Origin: Mesostigma viride
Lineage: Eukaryota; Streptophyta; Mesostigmatophyceae; Mesostigmatales; Mesostigmataceae
Direction: 5' to 3'
NCBI GenBank assembly: GCA_009746045.1
Contig: RPFO01001244.1
Location: 1 to 35,164 of the forward strand
DNA length: 35,164 bases
Positions 10,431 to 20,728 of the stretch are shown piece after piece. Every line of letters starts with the position of its first letter. Position 1 is the first letter of the stretch. The notes under the pieces are model-generated. The model was not told where the DNA came from. It did no database searches and saw only the letters and a program-made list of their open reading frames with translations. The position numbers and the translations under genes are program-made.

Positions 10431-10559
10431 GCCTACCTCCATGAAGGGATGTCCACACCTCTCAACAGTTTTACACATGGACTTGCACACCAACACTACG
10501 CACCACGGACAGCCTGCAAGCCAGCACCAGCGACCAACGGGCAGGCGACCCCTGGCGAC

Positions 10560-10812
10560 TGGTGCACTGACATTCCTGACGTGGCTGGTCACCGCCTGCC
10601 CACATCCCTGTTCTACTTTGTGCACACCTGGCGCCTTCATGTTTTCCGTGCCACTCACATTGGTGATGCAAGTGCTTTGTGTATGCTTGCAAGTCCCTCT
10701 AATGGGTGGAAAACACTTTGCGCACTCATGCGTTTTACGACATGAAGAGCGCTCCGATTCCTTATGCAATAGCGCACTCACCTACCTGGTGTAGTTGGTG
10801 TGCACCTGGCAC
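10560..10812 (-). repeat. Degenerate copies of the GNAT exon 3' end and its 5' splice site
   Basis: The edge of the acetyltransferase exon at 10845-10880 (plus-strand core CTCACATTCCTGATGTAGTT) recurs in altered form at about 10771-10810 (CTCACCTACCTGGTGTAGTT) and about 10565-10592 (CTGACATTCCTGACGTGGCT), and more weakly at about 10650. On the minus strand the closest copy reads as exon end plus a GTGAGT-type donor. The copies lie in the downstream intron roughly 70-110 bp apart. Confidence 0.6.
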
Positions 10813-10850
10813 ACACACACACACATTCCTATTGTATGAGGAGGACTCAC

Positions 10851-10948
10851 ATTCCTGATGTAGTTGGTGTACGCGTGCAGCAGACGCGTGCCCATCTTGG
10901 CGCGCCGTCGGCTCTCCTTCACACACACCGAATGGACGCACAGCGTGG
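10851..10948 (-). CDS. GNAT exon: acetyl-CoA binding motif region
   Basis: This is a 98-nt exon. The acceptor is CACCAG (AG at 10950-10949) and the donor GTGAGT begins at 10850. It encodes two bases of a split codon plus 32 codons, including TLCVHSVCVKESRRR and AKMGTRLLHAYTNYIRN. It follows the 12789 exon in matching phase. Confidence 0.82.
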
Positions 10949-13900
10949 CTGGTGGACGAGGGGGAGGGAAGGGAAAGGGGAGACATGTTGGGGAGGGGTG
11001 AGGGGGAAGAGGGGGAAGAGGGGGAAGAGGGGGGAAGAGGGGGAAGAGGGGGGAAGAGGGGGAAGAGGGGGAAGAGGGGGAAGAGGGGGAAGAGGGGGAC
11101 GAGGGGGACGAGGGGGAAGAGGGGGAAGAGGGGGAAGAGGGGGAAGAGGGGGGAGAGGGGGAAGAGGGGGAAGAGGGGGAAGAGGGGGAAGAGGGGGAAG
11201 AGGGGGAAGAGGGGGAAGAGGGGGAAGAGGGGGGAAGAGGGGGAAGAGGGGGGAAGAGGGGGGAAGAGGGGGGAAGAGGGGGAAGAGGGGGAAGAGGGGG
11301 GAGAGGGGGGAAGAGGGGGAAGAGGGGGAAGAGGGGGGAAGAGGGGGAAGAGGGGGAAGAGGGGGAAGAGGGGGAAGAGGGGGAAGAGGGGGGAAGAGGG
11401 GGAAGAGGGGGGAAGAGGGGGAAGAGGGGGAAGAGGGGGAAGAGGGGGAAGAGGGGGAAGAGGGGGAAGAGGGGGGAAGAGGGGGAAGAGGGGGAAGAGG
11501 GGGAAGAGGGGGAAGAGGGGGGAAGAGGGGGGAGAGGGGGAAGAGGGGGAAGAGGGGGGAAGAGGGGGAAGAGGGGGGAAGAGGGGGAAGAGGGGGGAAG
11601 AGGGGGAAGAGGGGGAAGAGGGGGAAGAGGGGGAAGAGGGGGAAGAGGGGGGAAGAGGGGAAGAGGGGGAAGAGGGGGAAGAGGGGGGAAGAGGGGGGAA
11701 GAGGGGGAAGAGGGGGGAAGAGGGGGGAAGAGGGGGGAAGAGGGGGAAGAGGGGGAAGAGGGGGGAAGAGGGGGGAAGAGGGGGAAGAGGGGGAAGAGGG
11801 GGAAAGAGGGGGAAGAGGGGGAAGAGGGGGAAGAGGGGGGAAGAGGGGGAAGAGGGGGGAAGAGGGGGAAGAGGGGGAAGAGGGGGAAGAGGGGGAAGAG
11901 GGGGAAGAGGGGGAAGAGGGGGAAGAGGGGGGAAGAGGGGGAAGAGGGGGGAAGAGGGGGAAAGAGGGGGAAGAGGGGGAAGAGGGGGAAGAGGGGGAAG
12001 AGGGGGGAGAGGGGGGAAGAGGGGGGAAGAGGGGGGAAGAGGGGGGAAGAGGGGGAAAGAGGGGGGAAGAGGGGGGAAGAGGGGGGAAGAGGGGGGAAGA
12101 GGGGAGAAGAGGGGGGAAGAGGGGGGAAGAGGGGGAGGGAGAGAAGAAGAAGAGCTCACGAGGGAGGCAGGATTTTTTCCCTGATGTGCGCCTTCGTCGG
12201 AATGACAAGGAGACGTGATGGGGCCAGTGCTCGTTTCAGAGCCGGCACCGCAAGAAACCTAAAAAACCATCTAAGTAGACATGCGCTGGATGGAGGGCGA
12301 CGGAAGAGGGCGACAAGCCGCAGGCTCAGAAGTGCCACCACAGGCTAATAATGGCCACTTTGCTAGAAGAGGTCACTGCGAACACAAAGTTTCCCATCGA
12401 AAAGAGGGGAACAGACAGAAATTGTGTGTTGCAGCCGTCCTTTTCTGGTTCTACAATCAAAACCCCTAGGGCCCCGGGGGAGTAATGGGCATGCAGCATA
12501 ACGAGCCAGATTGCTTTGACCACGCTGCATGAAGTAATCCCCAGCTACCCGCGTAGCATACATCAAGTAAAAGCCTGCCGCCCAACTTCCGTCAGGGTTC
12601 ACAAAGTGGCATGACTGTGAGGTATCTAGGTTTGGAGTACTCTTTAGGGGTCAAACTAGCCCTCGCACGTCTGCTAAGACGCACCAAGGCCATCCAACTT
12701 TCATCTGTCGGGGTCACTCACACTAAAGCATGATCGTACACGAACGCACACTAAAGCATGATCTTCCATACTTCCATCTCGAGCTTACTTCCGTCGGGGT
12801 CGTGGGTGAACATGGTGGCGTGGTCGAGAGCCCCTTTGGACGTGAGTGTGCCGCACACGTAGCCGATGACGTCATCACTCTCGCGCGCCACCAGGAAGTA
12901 GTCCGGCGCTGAGGTGGGTGGGCAGGCAGCGAGCGGTGCAGGCAAATGAAGGCACAGGCAGACATGGGCATTCTCAAGGACACAACCAGCGCATTCTGCG
13001 GAACAAAAAAGGAGTAGGCAGCTAAGAATAGCGGAGAGCAGGGGTAGGTCAGGTATTTGGTATCAACTAGGGTACAATGGAGTGACTGATGCCGGATGCA
13101 GGTGCCAGGTGCCAGATGCCAGGTGCACGTGCGAGCTTACGTGTCCAGGCTGGACCTTGTGGCTCTTTATATGTATAGTAGTTTCAGAAATTCCTGAAGT
13201 AATAAAAAATGCAGGGACTACCACGCAATCATGGACATGCCGGCAGATCATGCTTGACTGGCTGTACAAGACGTGGAATGGATATGAAGCCAAAGATGAG
13301 GCGTTGTCCGCAGAGGGCTCCTTCATTTGCATGCATGGTGGAAAGGGAGGTGGGGAGGCTCCAGCCAAGGGCACGGCAACCCACATGAAACAATATCCGG
13401 ATATGTCCGGTGCGACACCCAGATACTGGTATATGCGGCGCGACGCCCAGATGGCTGGTCGAGTTTTATCCTTGGAGTTTTATTTTTGTCCAGAGTTTTA
13501 TCCTTGGAAGAGAGTGCGTGTCATGGTGCGTGTAATGGTGGTGTCCCTATGGCTTCGTGAGGCACCCCGTGGGATGCACGCACCTCGCACGCATGTGTGC
13601 CACCCCGTGGGATGCCAGCACCATGCATGACAGTGCCGTGCATGACTGTAGTCTAGCAGGTACTTGAACATGACACGGCGTGCCTCGGTTGATCGTCACC
13701 ATTGCCTTGTGTGATGCCAGACAGCATAGTAGATGGCAGGTACGGGATCCTTAAGTGTCACATGGCGCGTCAGGCCATGAGTGACGGGCGATGGCACATC
13801 CAGCACGCATCCTAGTCTACATGGCGGGATGCAAGATGAGCATGGACGGGAAACGCGCTCTCTACGCAGTTCTTGGTGGCTCTCGGGTGAGGTATTCCGC

Positions 13901-14128
13901 ATGACAGTATTGAGCAAATCACAAACGTTTTGTCACATTCTTAAAATGCTGACAGCCTATAAAGGCCCGGGCTTTCAATAAACAGGATGAAATAACGGGA
14001 GGCAGATCCGTAATTGACGCTACCCGAGGGTGAGATTTGAGAAGATGGCAAGATCGACGCGGTTTACCGTTTTCAAAACGGTACTTCAGAGTTTTCTCCG
14101 AGGCGGCCTCGTCCGGAGGATAGCTAGC
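10851..14128 (-). CDS. AANAT-like GNAT N-acetyltransferase gene (partial, 3 exons seen)
   Basis: Three exons on the minus strand join in frame: 14128-14068 (phase 0 to 1), 12908-12789 (1 to 1) and 10948-10851 (1 to 0), with GT-AG borders. Together they encode 92-93 residues typical of arylalkylamine/serotonin N-acetyltransferases: ASYPPDEAAS, then APDYFLVARE and DVIGYVCGTLTS, THDPDG, then TLCVHSVCV and the acetyl-CoA loop region RRRAKMGTRLLHAY. The family transfers acetyl from acetyl-CoA to arylalkylamines or polyamines, usually in the cytosol or plastid. In the acetyl-CoA motif (R/Q-x-x-G-x-G/A) the first Gly appears replaced. The first exon or exons and the C-terminal exon (Tyr-containing FYERxGF region) were not found. 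One intron holds the 10.98-12.14 kb G-rich array. No gene symbol is justified. Confidence 0.8.
10980..12137. repeat. G-rich minisatellite (GAGGGGGAA)n, about 1.15 kb, intronic
   Basis: This is a 9-10 bp unit with G5 or G6 runs repeated about 120 times. It is purine-only on the plus strand apart from two GAC units near 11100 and lies within the intron between the GNAT exons at 10948 and 12789. Long open frames exist on both strands because unit lengths keep stop codons out; none is a gene. Closely spaced G5-6 runs could form G-quadruplexes. Confidence 0.95.
12138..12788 (-). other. GNAT intron segment with weak exon-edge copies
   Basis: Intronic sequence. The exon edge near 12785-12802 (plus-strand ACTTCCGTCGGGGTC) has weaker relatives at about 12584-12600 (AACTTCCGTCAGGGTTC) and 12697-12713 (CATCTGTCGGGGTC). 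The string CACTAAAGCATGATC occurs at about 12721 and again at about 12749. No other coding potential was recognised. Confidence 0.5.
12789..12908 (-). CDS. GNAT exon: central beta-strand region
   Basis: This is a 120-nt exon with acceptor ACCTCAG before 12908 and donor GTAAGC from 12788. Both ends are phase 1. It encodes PDYFLVARESDDVIGYVCG, then TLTSKGALDHATMFTHDPDG, matching the AANAT-family core. Confidence 0.85.
12909..14067 (-). other. GNAT intron, no other feature recognised
   Basis: This is the intron between the exons at 14068 and 12908. It holds short direct repeats of the GATGCCAGGTGC type near 13085-13130 and GTGGGATGC repeats near 13570-13615. Open frames here show no recognisable protein family. 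Confidence 0.5.
14068..14128 (-). CDS. GNAT exon: N-terminal helix (ASYPPDEAAS)
   Basis: This is a 61-nt exon with acceptor TGTGTCTTCCAG and donor GTAAAC from 14067. It encodes ASYPPDEAASEKTLKYRFEN plus one base that completes an Ala codon with the next exon (reading ENAPDYFL across the junction), as in AANAT-family proteins. Confidence 0.78.
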
Positions 14129-15151
14129 CTGGAAGACACAATTGCCATCGAGAGCCACGCAGGGAATCGCTGTAAGCTTTCGTTACGGAAAACTGCGACG
14201 ACAGCCATGCCAGGATGAATGGTATTTTTTTGTTGAGAAAATGCCAAGCTAGAATCCACGAATACGTACGGCTTCGATGGATATTATAGTAGGAAGGTCT
14301 TCTGCAGAAATGGGGCAGTAGTATACGTCATTAAAAGTTGCCGCCAACGGCTCCGTCGCCATGTCACGACACCTTGACTGTTTAGAAAGGCTGCTAGCAA
14401 CGGGATGCTGCCTGTTGCGTTTCAGTCCAATCTTCTCTCCATCACAGGCAAAAAATTACTGTCTTAACGAAAAGAACACTATTCTATCGAGGCGTCGACA
14501 AAAAATGAAACCCTGAAGTGAGGTCACTCCTAGAGTGTTGTAGCCATTGCGGGTTCGTGTGGACGGTGGGCACATGCTAGACCGCCAGACTAACCAGGGC
14601 TTTTGATGCAGACGACATCCATAAGTCTCATTAGATATTGGCGTTCCGAGGCATCCAAGTCTCACTGACACCAGTACACTCGATTTTAGGCACGACTGCT
14701 GTGTCTTACGAGATACCGCCAAGTGGACGCATCTCTGACTAAGTAGGTATGTAGGTCTAAGCAGTAAGCTGTTGCAACAACAACAAGTCAACAACAGTAC
14801 ATGTCCGTCACTGGCATCCGTCACTATTTCTTGGCCGGGTTGGCATGCAAGGGGTTGGCCCTGTTTTCCCATTTTTGCGAGCTGGGGGCGATCGCCACGT
14901 GTGAAGTTTGGGCCTTCGTGCCCATGGATGTCATTTCCAATCAATTCCCATTATTCCCATGTACAGTCAAAGCTGTCATATCAGTCACGTGTGATCAAAA
15001 GGTACCATTGGAATAAAAATGCAAGGCAACCCATCATCTGTGTTCCTTCCGAGCGGGCGAATCTTTTTCTACAGGACGTGTACGCCAAAAGGTAAGTGCG
15101 AATGGCGCAATTCCCCCTCTTTTCCCCTTCATTGCCAATTTCGTATGCGAG
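14129..15151. other. Region between the GNAT exon and the cupin gene
   Basis: This should contain the missing 5' end of the minus-strand GNAT gene and the 5' end of the plus-strand cupin gene, which are divergent. I could not identify the GNAT start exon. A good donor (AAAAG, then GTAAGT) lies at about 15091-15096 on the plus strand and may end an upstream cupin exon. Confidence 0.4.
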
Positions 15152-15874
15152 ATGTGCTCGCTGGCCCATCTTCCCTCTGTGCAGGCCTTAACTAAGAAGC
15201 TCGAGGACGAAAATCGGACTCTAAACTGTGGGGACACCGACGCTGTGCTTGTAATAGGTCGTGAAATTTCTCAGAAATTGACCTATGATGAGGTACAAAA
15301 TGCAAGAATACAGCGGATACCCGGGTTGCTCCATCGCATACTGCTTCACGATGAACGAGGACTTCAAATCCGGGCTCATCTTTATGATGACAGAAAGCTT
15401 TCCGAAACAAGCATCCATAACCATGGGGCGTCCATGATATGTTTATGCCTTGGGGGAAGTGGATATACACAGAAGATTTGGGATGTCAACAAAGACGGCG
15501 TTCTCTCCAAAGATCAGCACTTCCGTTTTCAGCGCCACGAAGATGGGAGCTACTCTCGGAATGGGACTTTAAGTTGGGGTCGACTCGAAGCCATTTTTCG
15601 CCAAGACGTTCCTGTGGCGCGGCCATACTTTCTGTCAGCGAAGGCTTTCCATTCAATCATCATCCCAGAGCCGAACCTGTGCACTTTAGTCGTCCGTGAT
15701 ACCGACCGAATGTTCAAGAGAAGCGCTGCTTTGTCCACAAAGGAATACCTGTCTTCACCTGGCCAAGCCGTGGTGGATGTTGTTCACCCAGGTCCCAGAA
15801 ATGATGTGATCAACGATTTCGAAACGTGTTTAGCGAAGTTCAGGTCGCTGTCTCACCATGCGTTCTACAACTGA
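15152..15874 (+). CDS. Cupin-fold protein, function unknown
   Basis: This is a 240-residue open frame. A cupin-type metal site is suggested by His89-x-His91 in TSIHNHGASM followed by a Gly-rich turn (LGGSGY), and by His167 in FLSAKAFHSI before a conserved-looking TLVVRDTDR strand. This resembles small thiol-dioxygenase-like cupins; a substrate cannot be assigned. The ATG at 15152 is doubtful: TTCCCTCTGTGCAG just before codon GCC at 15185 looks like a 3' splice site, and a GTAAGT donor lies near 15091, so the true protein may begin in an upstream exon. TGTAA, the usual polyadenylation signal of chlorophyte algae, occurs at 15912-15916, 38 bases after the stop. The gene diverges from the GNAT gene. 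Confidence 0.65.
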   Translation: MCSLAHLPSVQALTKKLEDENRTLNCGDTDAVLVIGREISQKLTYDEVQNARIQRIPGLLHRILLHDERGLQIRAHLYDDRKLSETSIHNHGASMICLCLGGSGYTQKIWDVNKDGVLSKDQHFRFQRHEDGSYSRNGTLSWGRLEAIFRQDVPVARPYFLSAKAFHSIIIPEPNLCTLVVRDTDRMFKRSAALSTKEYLSSPGQAVVDVVHPGPRNDVINDFETCLAKFRSLSHHAFYN

Positions 15875-15911
15875 ATGATTCCTGATGACTATGTCGACCA
15901 GGCACCCACTT

Positions 15912-15916
15912 TGTAA
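15912..15916 (+). promoter_or_regulatory. Candidate polyadenylation signal TGTAA
   Basis: TGTAA lies 38 bases after the cupin stop codon and a second copy occurs near 15943. In green algae TGTAA replaces AATAAA. The assignment is inferred from motif and position only. Confidence 0.4.
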
Positions 15917-16618
15917 GCACAGGTTGACCAGTAATATAATCTGGTGTAAAGTCTGCAAAAGGTTTTCAACTGCGCCAATCGCCACGACTTTTCCATGTAC
16001 AGCCCCACGCAAGGAAAACGTGCGGATGCGCGTCCTGTGTTAGCATTGATGAAAGTATGAGCACGACATGCTGGATGCATGCATCAAACTAGATGTCATA
16101 GATGCTCAGCCCAGCAGTGCCATTAAGATGGTACAGTCATCAATGCATACCGTTCATGAATGCCATTCTGCGGCAAAAACTTGTGTATAGCGGGCGCCAG
16201 AGGATCCTGCCCGAGTTTCCATTGAATCCTGAGCTTTCAAGAATCAAGGCAACGAGAGAAGGGGGTCCCATGCCCCCTTCTCGCTGTGCATCAACCAGGG
16301 ATGAAAGGTACCTACTCAAAAGTTGGTACCCCGTGACTCTCCCAACGGATCCCGTGAATGAATGAATTGGGGAGCTCTGGCCAATACAGGTTAAGAATGG
16401 AGACGGCTGCCAATCCTGGATGGATTTGTTTCCTTGAATTAATCCTTGAATTTTCTACAAGTAGTTAAAGCTTTATGTCAACTGCTAAGTACTGTCAAAC
16501 ATGGGTTCATGGCTTGCCTTTGAGCAGCTGATGGCAGATGCAAATAAAGGGCGGGCCACAGCAGTTACATGCAGGTTTTAACGCTCTGCAGCTCGATCCC
16601 CGACGGGACTGCGTGTAA
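15917..16618. other. Intergenic, nothing recognised
   Basis: No coding similarity or repeat structure is seen apart from the CATT microsatellite that begins at its right edge. An inverted GAGAAGGGGG/CCCCCTTCTC pair at about 16256-16281 could form a small hairpin. Confidence 0.5.
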
Positions 16619-16736
16619 TTCATTCATTCATTCATTCATTCATTCATTCATTCATTCATTCATTCATTCATTCATTCATTCATTCATTCATTCATTCATT
16701 CATTCATTCATTCATTCATTCATTCATTCATTCATT
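16619..16736. repeat. (CATT)n microsatellite, about 29 copies
   Basis: This is an uninterrupted CATT/ATTC tetranucleotide run. It encodes Ser-Phe-Ile-His repeats in open frames, which are not a gene. Confidence 0.97.
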
Positions 16737-17387
16737 GAAGAAATTACAGATATACATGCAAACCAGCCGAGGCTGCCCGGCCATGAACCGGCCCCCAGCT
16801 TCCGTCTTCCTATATAAGTAAGTAAGTACTTGCGTGTCATGCGCAAAGGCATGCCACGGAGTACTATGCTAATCTCATTAGAAAAATAATTACACACAAG
16901 TTTAAACAAATATCGTCTGCATCATCCCCCAACCGTTAAGCACTAGATGGGGATGTTATCCTCATCCGAGCTGTCCTCTACTGCATGTAATGGCAGACGA
17001 GGCGGTAGTGTAGCGGCTATCCTCAGGACCAATAACCTCCACCTAGCTGCGGACTTCTACCCTGGCTAGCAACGGGCCACGGGGCCCGTGGGGAGAAAAC
17101 AGGAGCATACCCCTCAGGAAGGTGCTTATCGCAGATGGCAGCCCATTTCTCCTTGTTGATCATGCGGGCGCGGAGTACGGATAGTCCCAGAAGCCCTGCA
17201 TCTTCAAGCAGTTCATCAGCATCTTCCTATATACATAGACGTACATACATTATACCACTGAAGGAGACAACCAGCGTACATGCAGGCCATAATGTATATA
17301 TGTACATATCAAAGAGACAACGTACCAGCGCAAGCCAAATCTAGCTGGAAGAATCCGGATCATGGTAGCTCAATCAAATCAAGGAAC
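16737..17387. other. Unassigned repeat-like sequence
   Basis: No intact gene is seen. The block leads into the retrotransposon-derived region. A stretch at about 16990-17070 has an open frame with transposon-like composition, but I cannot place it in a family. Confidence 0.4.
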
Positions 17388-17530
17388 ATAACTCCGTCAA
17401 TTCAGTGGGAGCTTATGTAACACATAGCCCTGACTGAGATCGAGGGGGCATTAGTTAAGAACGTACCTCCGTAGGGAGGATATGTACCACATATCCCTGA
17501 GAAGGGGCATATGGTTTTTAATACACTCTA
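17388..17530 (+). repeat. Two copies of a dispersed ~70-bp motif
   Basis: Two adjacent copies (about 17388-17450 and 17461-17530) share the core CTCCG..GGGAG, then ATATGTA-CACATA-CCCTGAGA, then GGGGCAT. The same motif recurs at about 21621-21690 (inverted), 21731-21790 and 23244-23315. It is often followed by a GGCGACAACC- or GGCTACAACCTGCAG-like string or by TTAA-rich tracts, which suggests the end of a repeated mobile element. Confidence 0.7.
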
Positions 17531-17769
17531 GGCGACAACGACGACGGGTTAAGCCACGAGCCACGAGGTAGCCATGGCTGACGGCGGAGCTCATAACTTT
17601 CACGTTTGAGCACCGAATTTAGCCGGCCGTGAATATCGCTATCGCTTCGTCTTTCTAAGACGCACATGCTGATATAGTTTTCCGAATCTAAAACGCAATA
17701 TATGACGAGCAAACGCCCGTCGACGCAACGCAGTTTGGCGGATGCGCTCGCCTTTGACAATGCGGCAGC

Positions 17770-18080
17770 AGACATGTTGGTCCAGTCGTGATCATCGACC
17801 TGGAAAGGTGTGAGCCGAAAGCGCGGTTCCAAGGGGCGTGAAGACCCTCCTGTTTTTGCTCAAGGCTGCCGCTTCGCCAGCTTCGGCAGGCAGCGGTGAC
17901 ACTAGTCGTGCACTGGTGGTCGCCCAGCAACCTCCCGGCCTCAATGCCTCGCCATCGGCATCGCCTGACCCTAAACGCGCCCGCTCAGCCGACAAAACAG
18001 GAGGGTCTTCACGCCCCTTGGAACCGCGCTTTCGGCTCACACCTTTCCAGGTCGATGATCACGACTGGACCAACATGTCT
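17770..18080. repeat. 87-bp inverted repeat at the 5' end of the ORF1 remnant
   Basis: 17770-17856 is the reverse complement of 17994-18080, separated by 137 bp. The right arm is coding sequence of the ORF1 remnant (RFRLTPFQVDDHDWTNMS); the left arm encodes the same segment on the minus strand. A 5' inversion is a common by-product of target-primed reverse transcription (twin priming); a local fold-back duplication is an alternative. Confidence 0.85.
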
Positions 18081-18943
18081 CCGTCCGATGCTCTGGACTG
18101 CATCTTCTACGGGGACTACGCCTCGCTTTACGACCTGTGCCTCCATCTCCACGCCACCGGACGCCTCCTCGTCACCGACGGCCGTCGCTGGCTCAACGTC
18201 AGCATGGTTTTCGGCTCCCCCCGCCCCGTCCTCCAGCATGCCATCCTCAACTCCCTTCTCCAGCGCTAGTGACGGCGAGATCTGGGCTCCATCCATCTCC
18301 GCCCCCACCCTCCGTTCCATCCTCACAGAAGCCTTCCAGCAGGACGTGACCCCCCTTGCTGCCGACGTCGCAGCAATGGGTGGCACGCTGACTGCTGAGC
18401 TTCCTCACCTTTCCACCACCGTCGCCTCCACCTCCACCGCCGTTTCCGCCTCCACTGCCGACATCAAAGCCCAGCTCCTCGACCTCGACCAACGCCTTCA
18501 AGCCACCGCCACCGCCCTTGAGAGCTTGCATGACACCGCCGGCCTCACCGCCCAGGCGGTGAAGGACATCGCCGCCCAGCCGGCGTCTGCTGGCCCGGCC
18601 GGCGTTGCTCCCTCCACCTGGGCGGACTTGCTTAAGCAGCACACCACCTCCACCACCTCCACCATCGGCACAACTCAAGCAACAAGCCCTCGACCTTCGC
18701 TAGGAAGCCGACATCGCCCGGCGCAGCCACAATGTCATCGTCAAGCACTTCGACCAGCCGGCAGGTGAGACCTCCACGAGCCTTCTTGAGGCATTTAAGC
18801 GCGCGCGCCATTTTTGCCCCCATGTTACTCACTGGTGAGCTGGACATGTCGGCTGTCCGCCTCCCCCGCGCGCGGGGGAAGGCTGGCCCGGCACCCGTGC
18901 TCCTCACCTTTAAGTACATGGCGGACAAGCTGGCGTTCCTTAA
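17838..18943 (+). pseudogene. Decayed non-LTR retrotransposon ORF1 (5' part)
   Basis: Protein-like sequence continues through three frames. 17838-18269 includes RFRLTPFQVDDHDW and ends in a stop. A second frame from about 18270 to 18690 has a Thr/Ala/Leu-rich coiled-coil segment (STADIKAQLLDLDQRLQATA). A third frame, with stops at about 18693 and 18834, carries RRSHNVIVKHF and the segment FKYMADKLAF. This layout (coiled coil, then an RRM-like NVIV block, then a basic C-terminal domain) is that of LINE ORF1 proteins, which bind element RNA. Frame changes and stops show it is dead. It is interrupted at TTAA 18940-18943 by the element at 18944-20728 and resumes at 20733. Confidence 0.7.
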
Positions 18944-20728
18944 TGTCTATTTACCCAGAGGCCTCAATTGAGGCCTTTTGGCTCAATTGAGGCCTTTTTC
19001 ACCAAGGTCACCTGGGGATGGTCATTTTGGCGGGAAGGACCGGTCCTATGGGTCGTCCGGCCCCAGTGGCGCGAATCTGGTATATGTGCTGAGCGTCCTG
19101 ACCCATTGGGGTCGACAGGGGTCGACGGTTACTGAAAGATATGTGAGGTGGAAAAGTACCTATTTTGGCCACTTTCGTGCAACCGGACGACGAATTTTCA
19201 CGCATGCACGACCATGGCGGCCTCGAGTAAAATAGACCGTATGGCCACGTTCGTGCATCATTTCGACCAGTATGAAGCGCGTTGGACAGATAAATTATCC
19301 GTGAAGCTAGCGCGACCGCTAAATGGGTCAAAAGTCGATTTTTAAATTCGTGGGGTCGTTATTTGTGTGCTGAATGCCAGGTTAGTGAAATTCAGATGGG
19401 GCGTAGATGGCGTTGATAGTGCGCCTGCCAGCAGGCCGGTGCTTCGATATGCTGGGAAGGAGACTAGCGGAACGGCGGGGGGGATGTTGGGGCAGCCGTG
19501 ACTAAAGGGGCACTGGCTATTTTCGAGCCTTCTGGCGTGTATCCGTAGGTAGAGAAGGGGTGTTTTTAGGTAGGAAAAACTGGGTTGCGGACAGCGAGAA
19601 CGCGCGCGCGCCCGGCTATGGGAGCGCTCGTACGCAAGAAGCGCTGGCCCGGGCGTTGGCAGCCGTTTTCATACGTCAAAGGACGATGCATGGAGCTACT
19701 GTCCGGCAGGAGGAGCGGCCTGCGCTGGTCCCGGATAGCTTAAAGAAGTCGAGTTTGACCAGCGTTCCTGTCGCAGCGACCTCCACTGCTCGTGTTAGTG
19801 CGCACTTCATGATGCCATGAGTCGATGCATGTGAAAGTTGACCGCATCCAGGTAGGAGAAGGTTTGTATCATCGTTTGGTTTGTAACGCTGCCAGTTTCT
19901 TGTTGTTTACCGGCACCTGGCCGGTGTCACTTCAAGGCAGGTTATTACGTTGTGCTGCACTCTGCGGCTGGGCCCCGTTGTGTAAGCGTATGTGCCCTCT
20001 GTAAGAAGCATGGTAGTTCCTGCTATGGTGCCCATGTCACAGGCCAGCCTTGGAAGGGCCCCCAAATAGGCTAGATGTCTAGATAACTGGTTATTAGAGT
20101 CCATTCATGCTTGTATATCTTGCCATGCTGTTCATGTGCTACCTTAAGAGCATCACCTTGTTGGAAAGTATTATAACTGCGTCGGCATTGAGGCTTGGTG
20201 AGTGCGCTTATGCGCTTGGAAGGTCACAACTATCATTATAATGCATGATCACTGTGCGTGTTGATTATAGAGGCGGTGGATTCCTTGTAGTTACGTGCAA
20301 TACCCATGGCAGGGTAATGCTGCCTGCAGTGCTCCGCGACAGCCCCGTCGGAAGTGTGTGTGCGTGGTCCCTTTGGATCGAGCATGCCATGTCATGCCAT
20401 GCTTACCGTGTCGTGGGGAAACCTCGTAAGGTCCGAAAGACACGTTAAAGGCAGAGGAAACTGAGTACTAGCGCCTTTTTTCTGCATCTACCTATGGTCA
20501 TGTTGTGTTCATGGTGCCGCCGCAGCGACACCCTGTTTTATTAAATCATAATTAAATAGGTATTGGGCATATATGACTGATGTTAAGTGCTGGGAACCCC
20601 AAAACAATCATAATAATGCATGACCTATCCTCATATTTGGAATAAAGTTTGTTGTCTCATTGTAATTACATGCAACACCCAATTTATAAAAAGGCCTCAA
20701 TTGAGGCCTTTTTCTGGGTAGATAGACA
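18944..20728. mobile_element. TTAA-flanked non-autonomous transposon, 1,785 bp
   Basis: The ends are inverted: left TGTCTATTTACCCAGA (18944-18959), right complement TGTCTATCTACCCAGA (20728-20713). Each is followed inward by the palindrome GGCCTCAATTGAGGCC (18960-18975 and 20693-20708), with a partial extra copy at 18980-18994. TTAA is present at both borders (18940-18943, 20729-20732). Removing the insert with one TTAA restores the host ORF1 reading frame exactly. TTAA targeting is typical of piggyBac-type transposases, but the termini lack the usual CCY start, so the superfamily is not settled. No transposase is recognised inside; an 86-codon open frame at 19560-19820 has no known similarity. 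Confidence 0.82.

Noticed and set aside
10433-10521. Possible further GNAT exon on the minus strand (VVLVCKSMCKTVERCGH resembles the LICK...YERCGF region)
   Set aside because: The resemblance is suggestive, but the nearby acceptor gives the wrong phase after the phase-0 exon end at 10851 and key residues differ; not enough to annotate.
10762-12218. Four long open frames over the G-rich array (Pro/Leu/Ser or Gly/Arg/Glu repeats)
   Set aside because: Open on both strands and in several frames solely because of the 9-10 bp unit; the array lies inside an intron of the acetyltransferase gene.
16540-16801. tRNA- or SINE-like B-box strings (GCTCGATCCCC and, on the minus strand, GGTTCATGGCC) around the CATT repeat
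   Set aside because: No matching A-box, acceptor stem or cloverleaf could be built; too short to claim.
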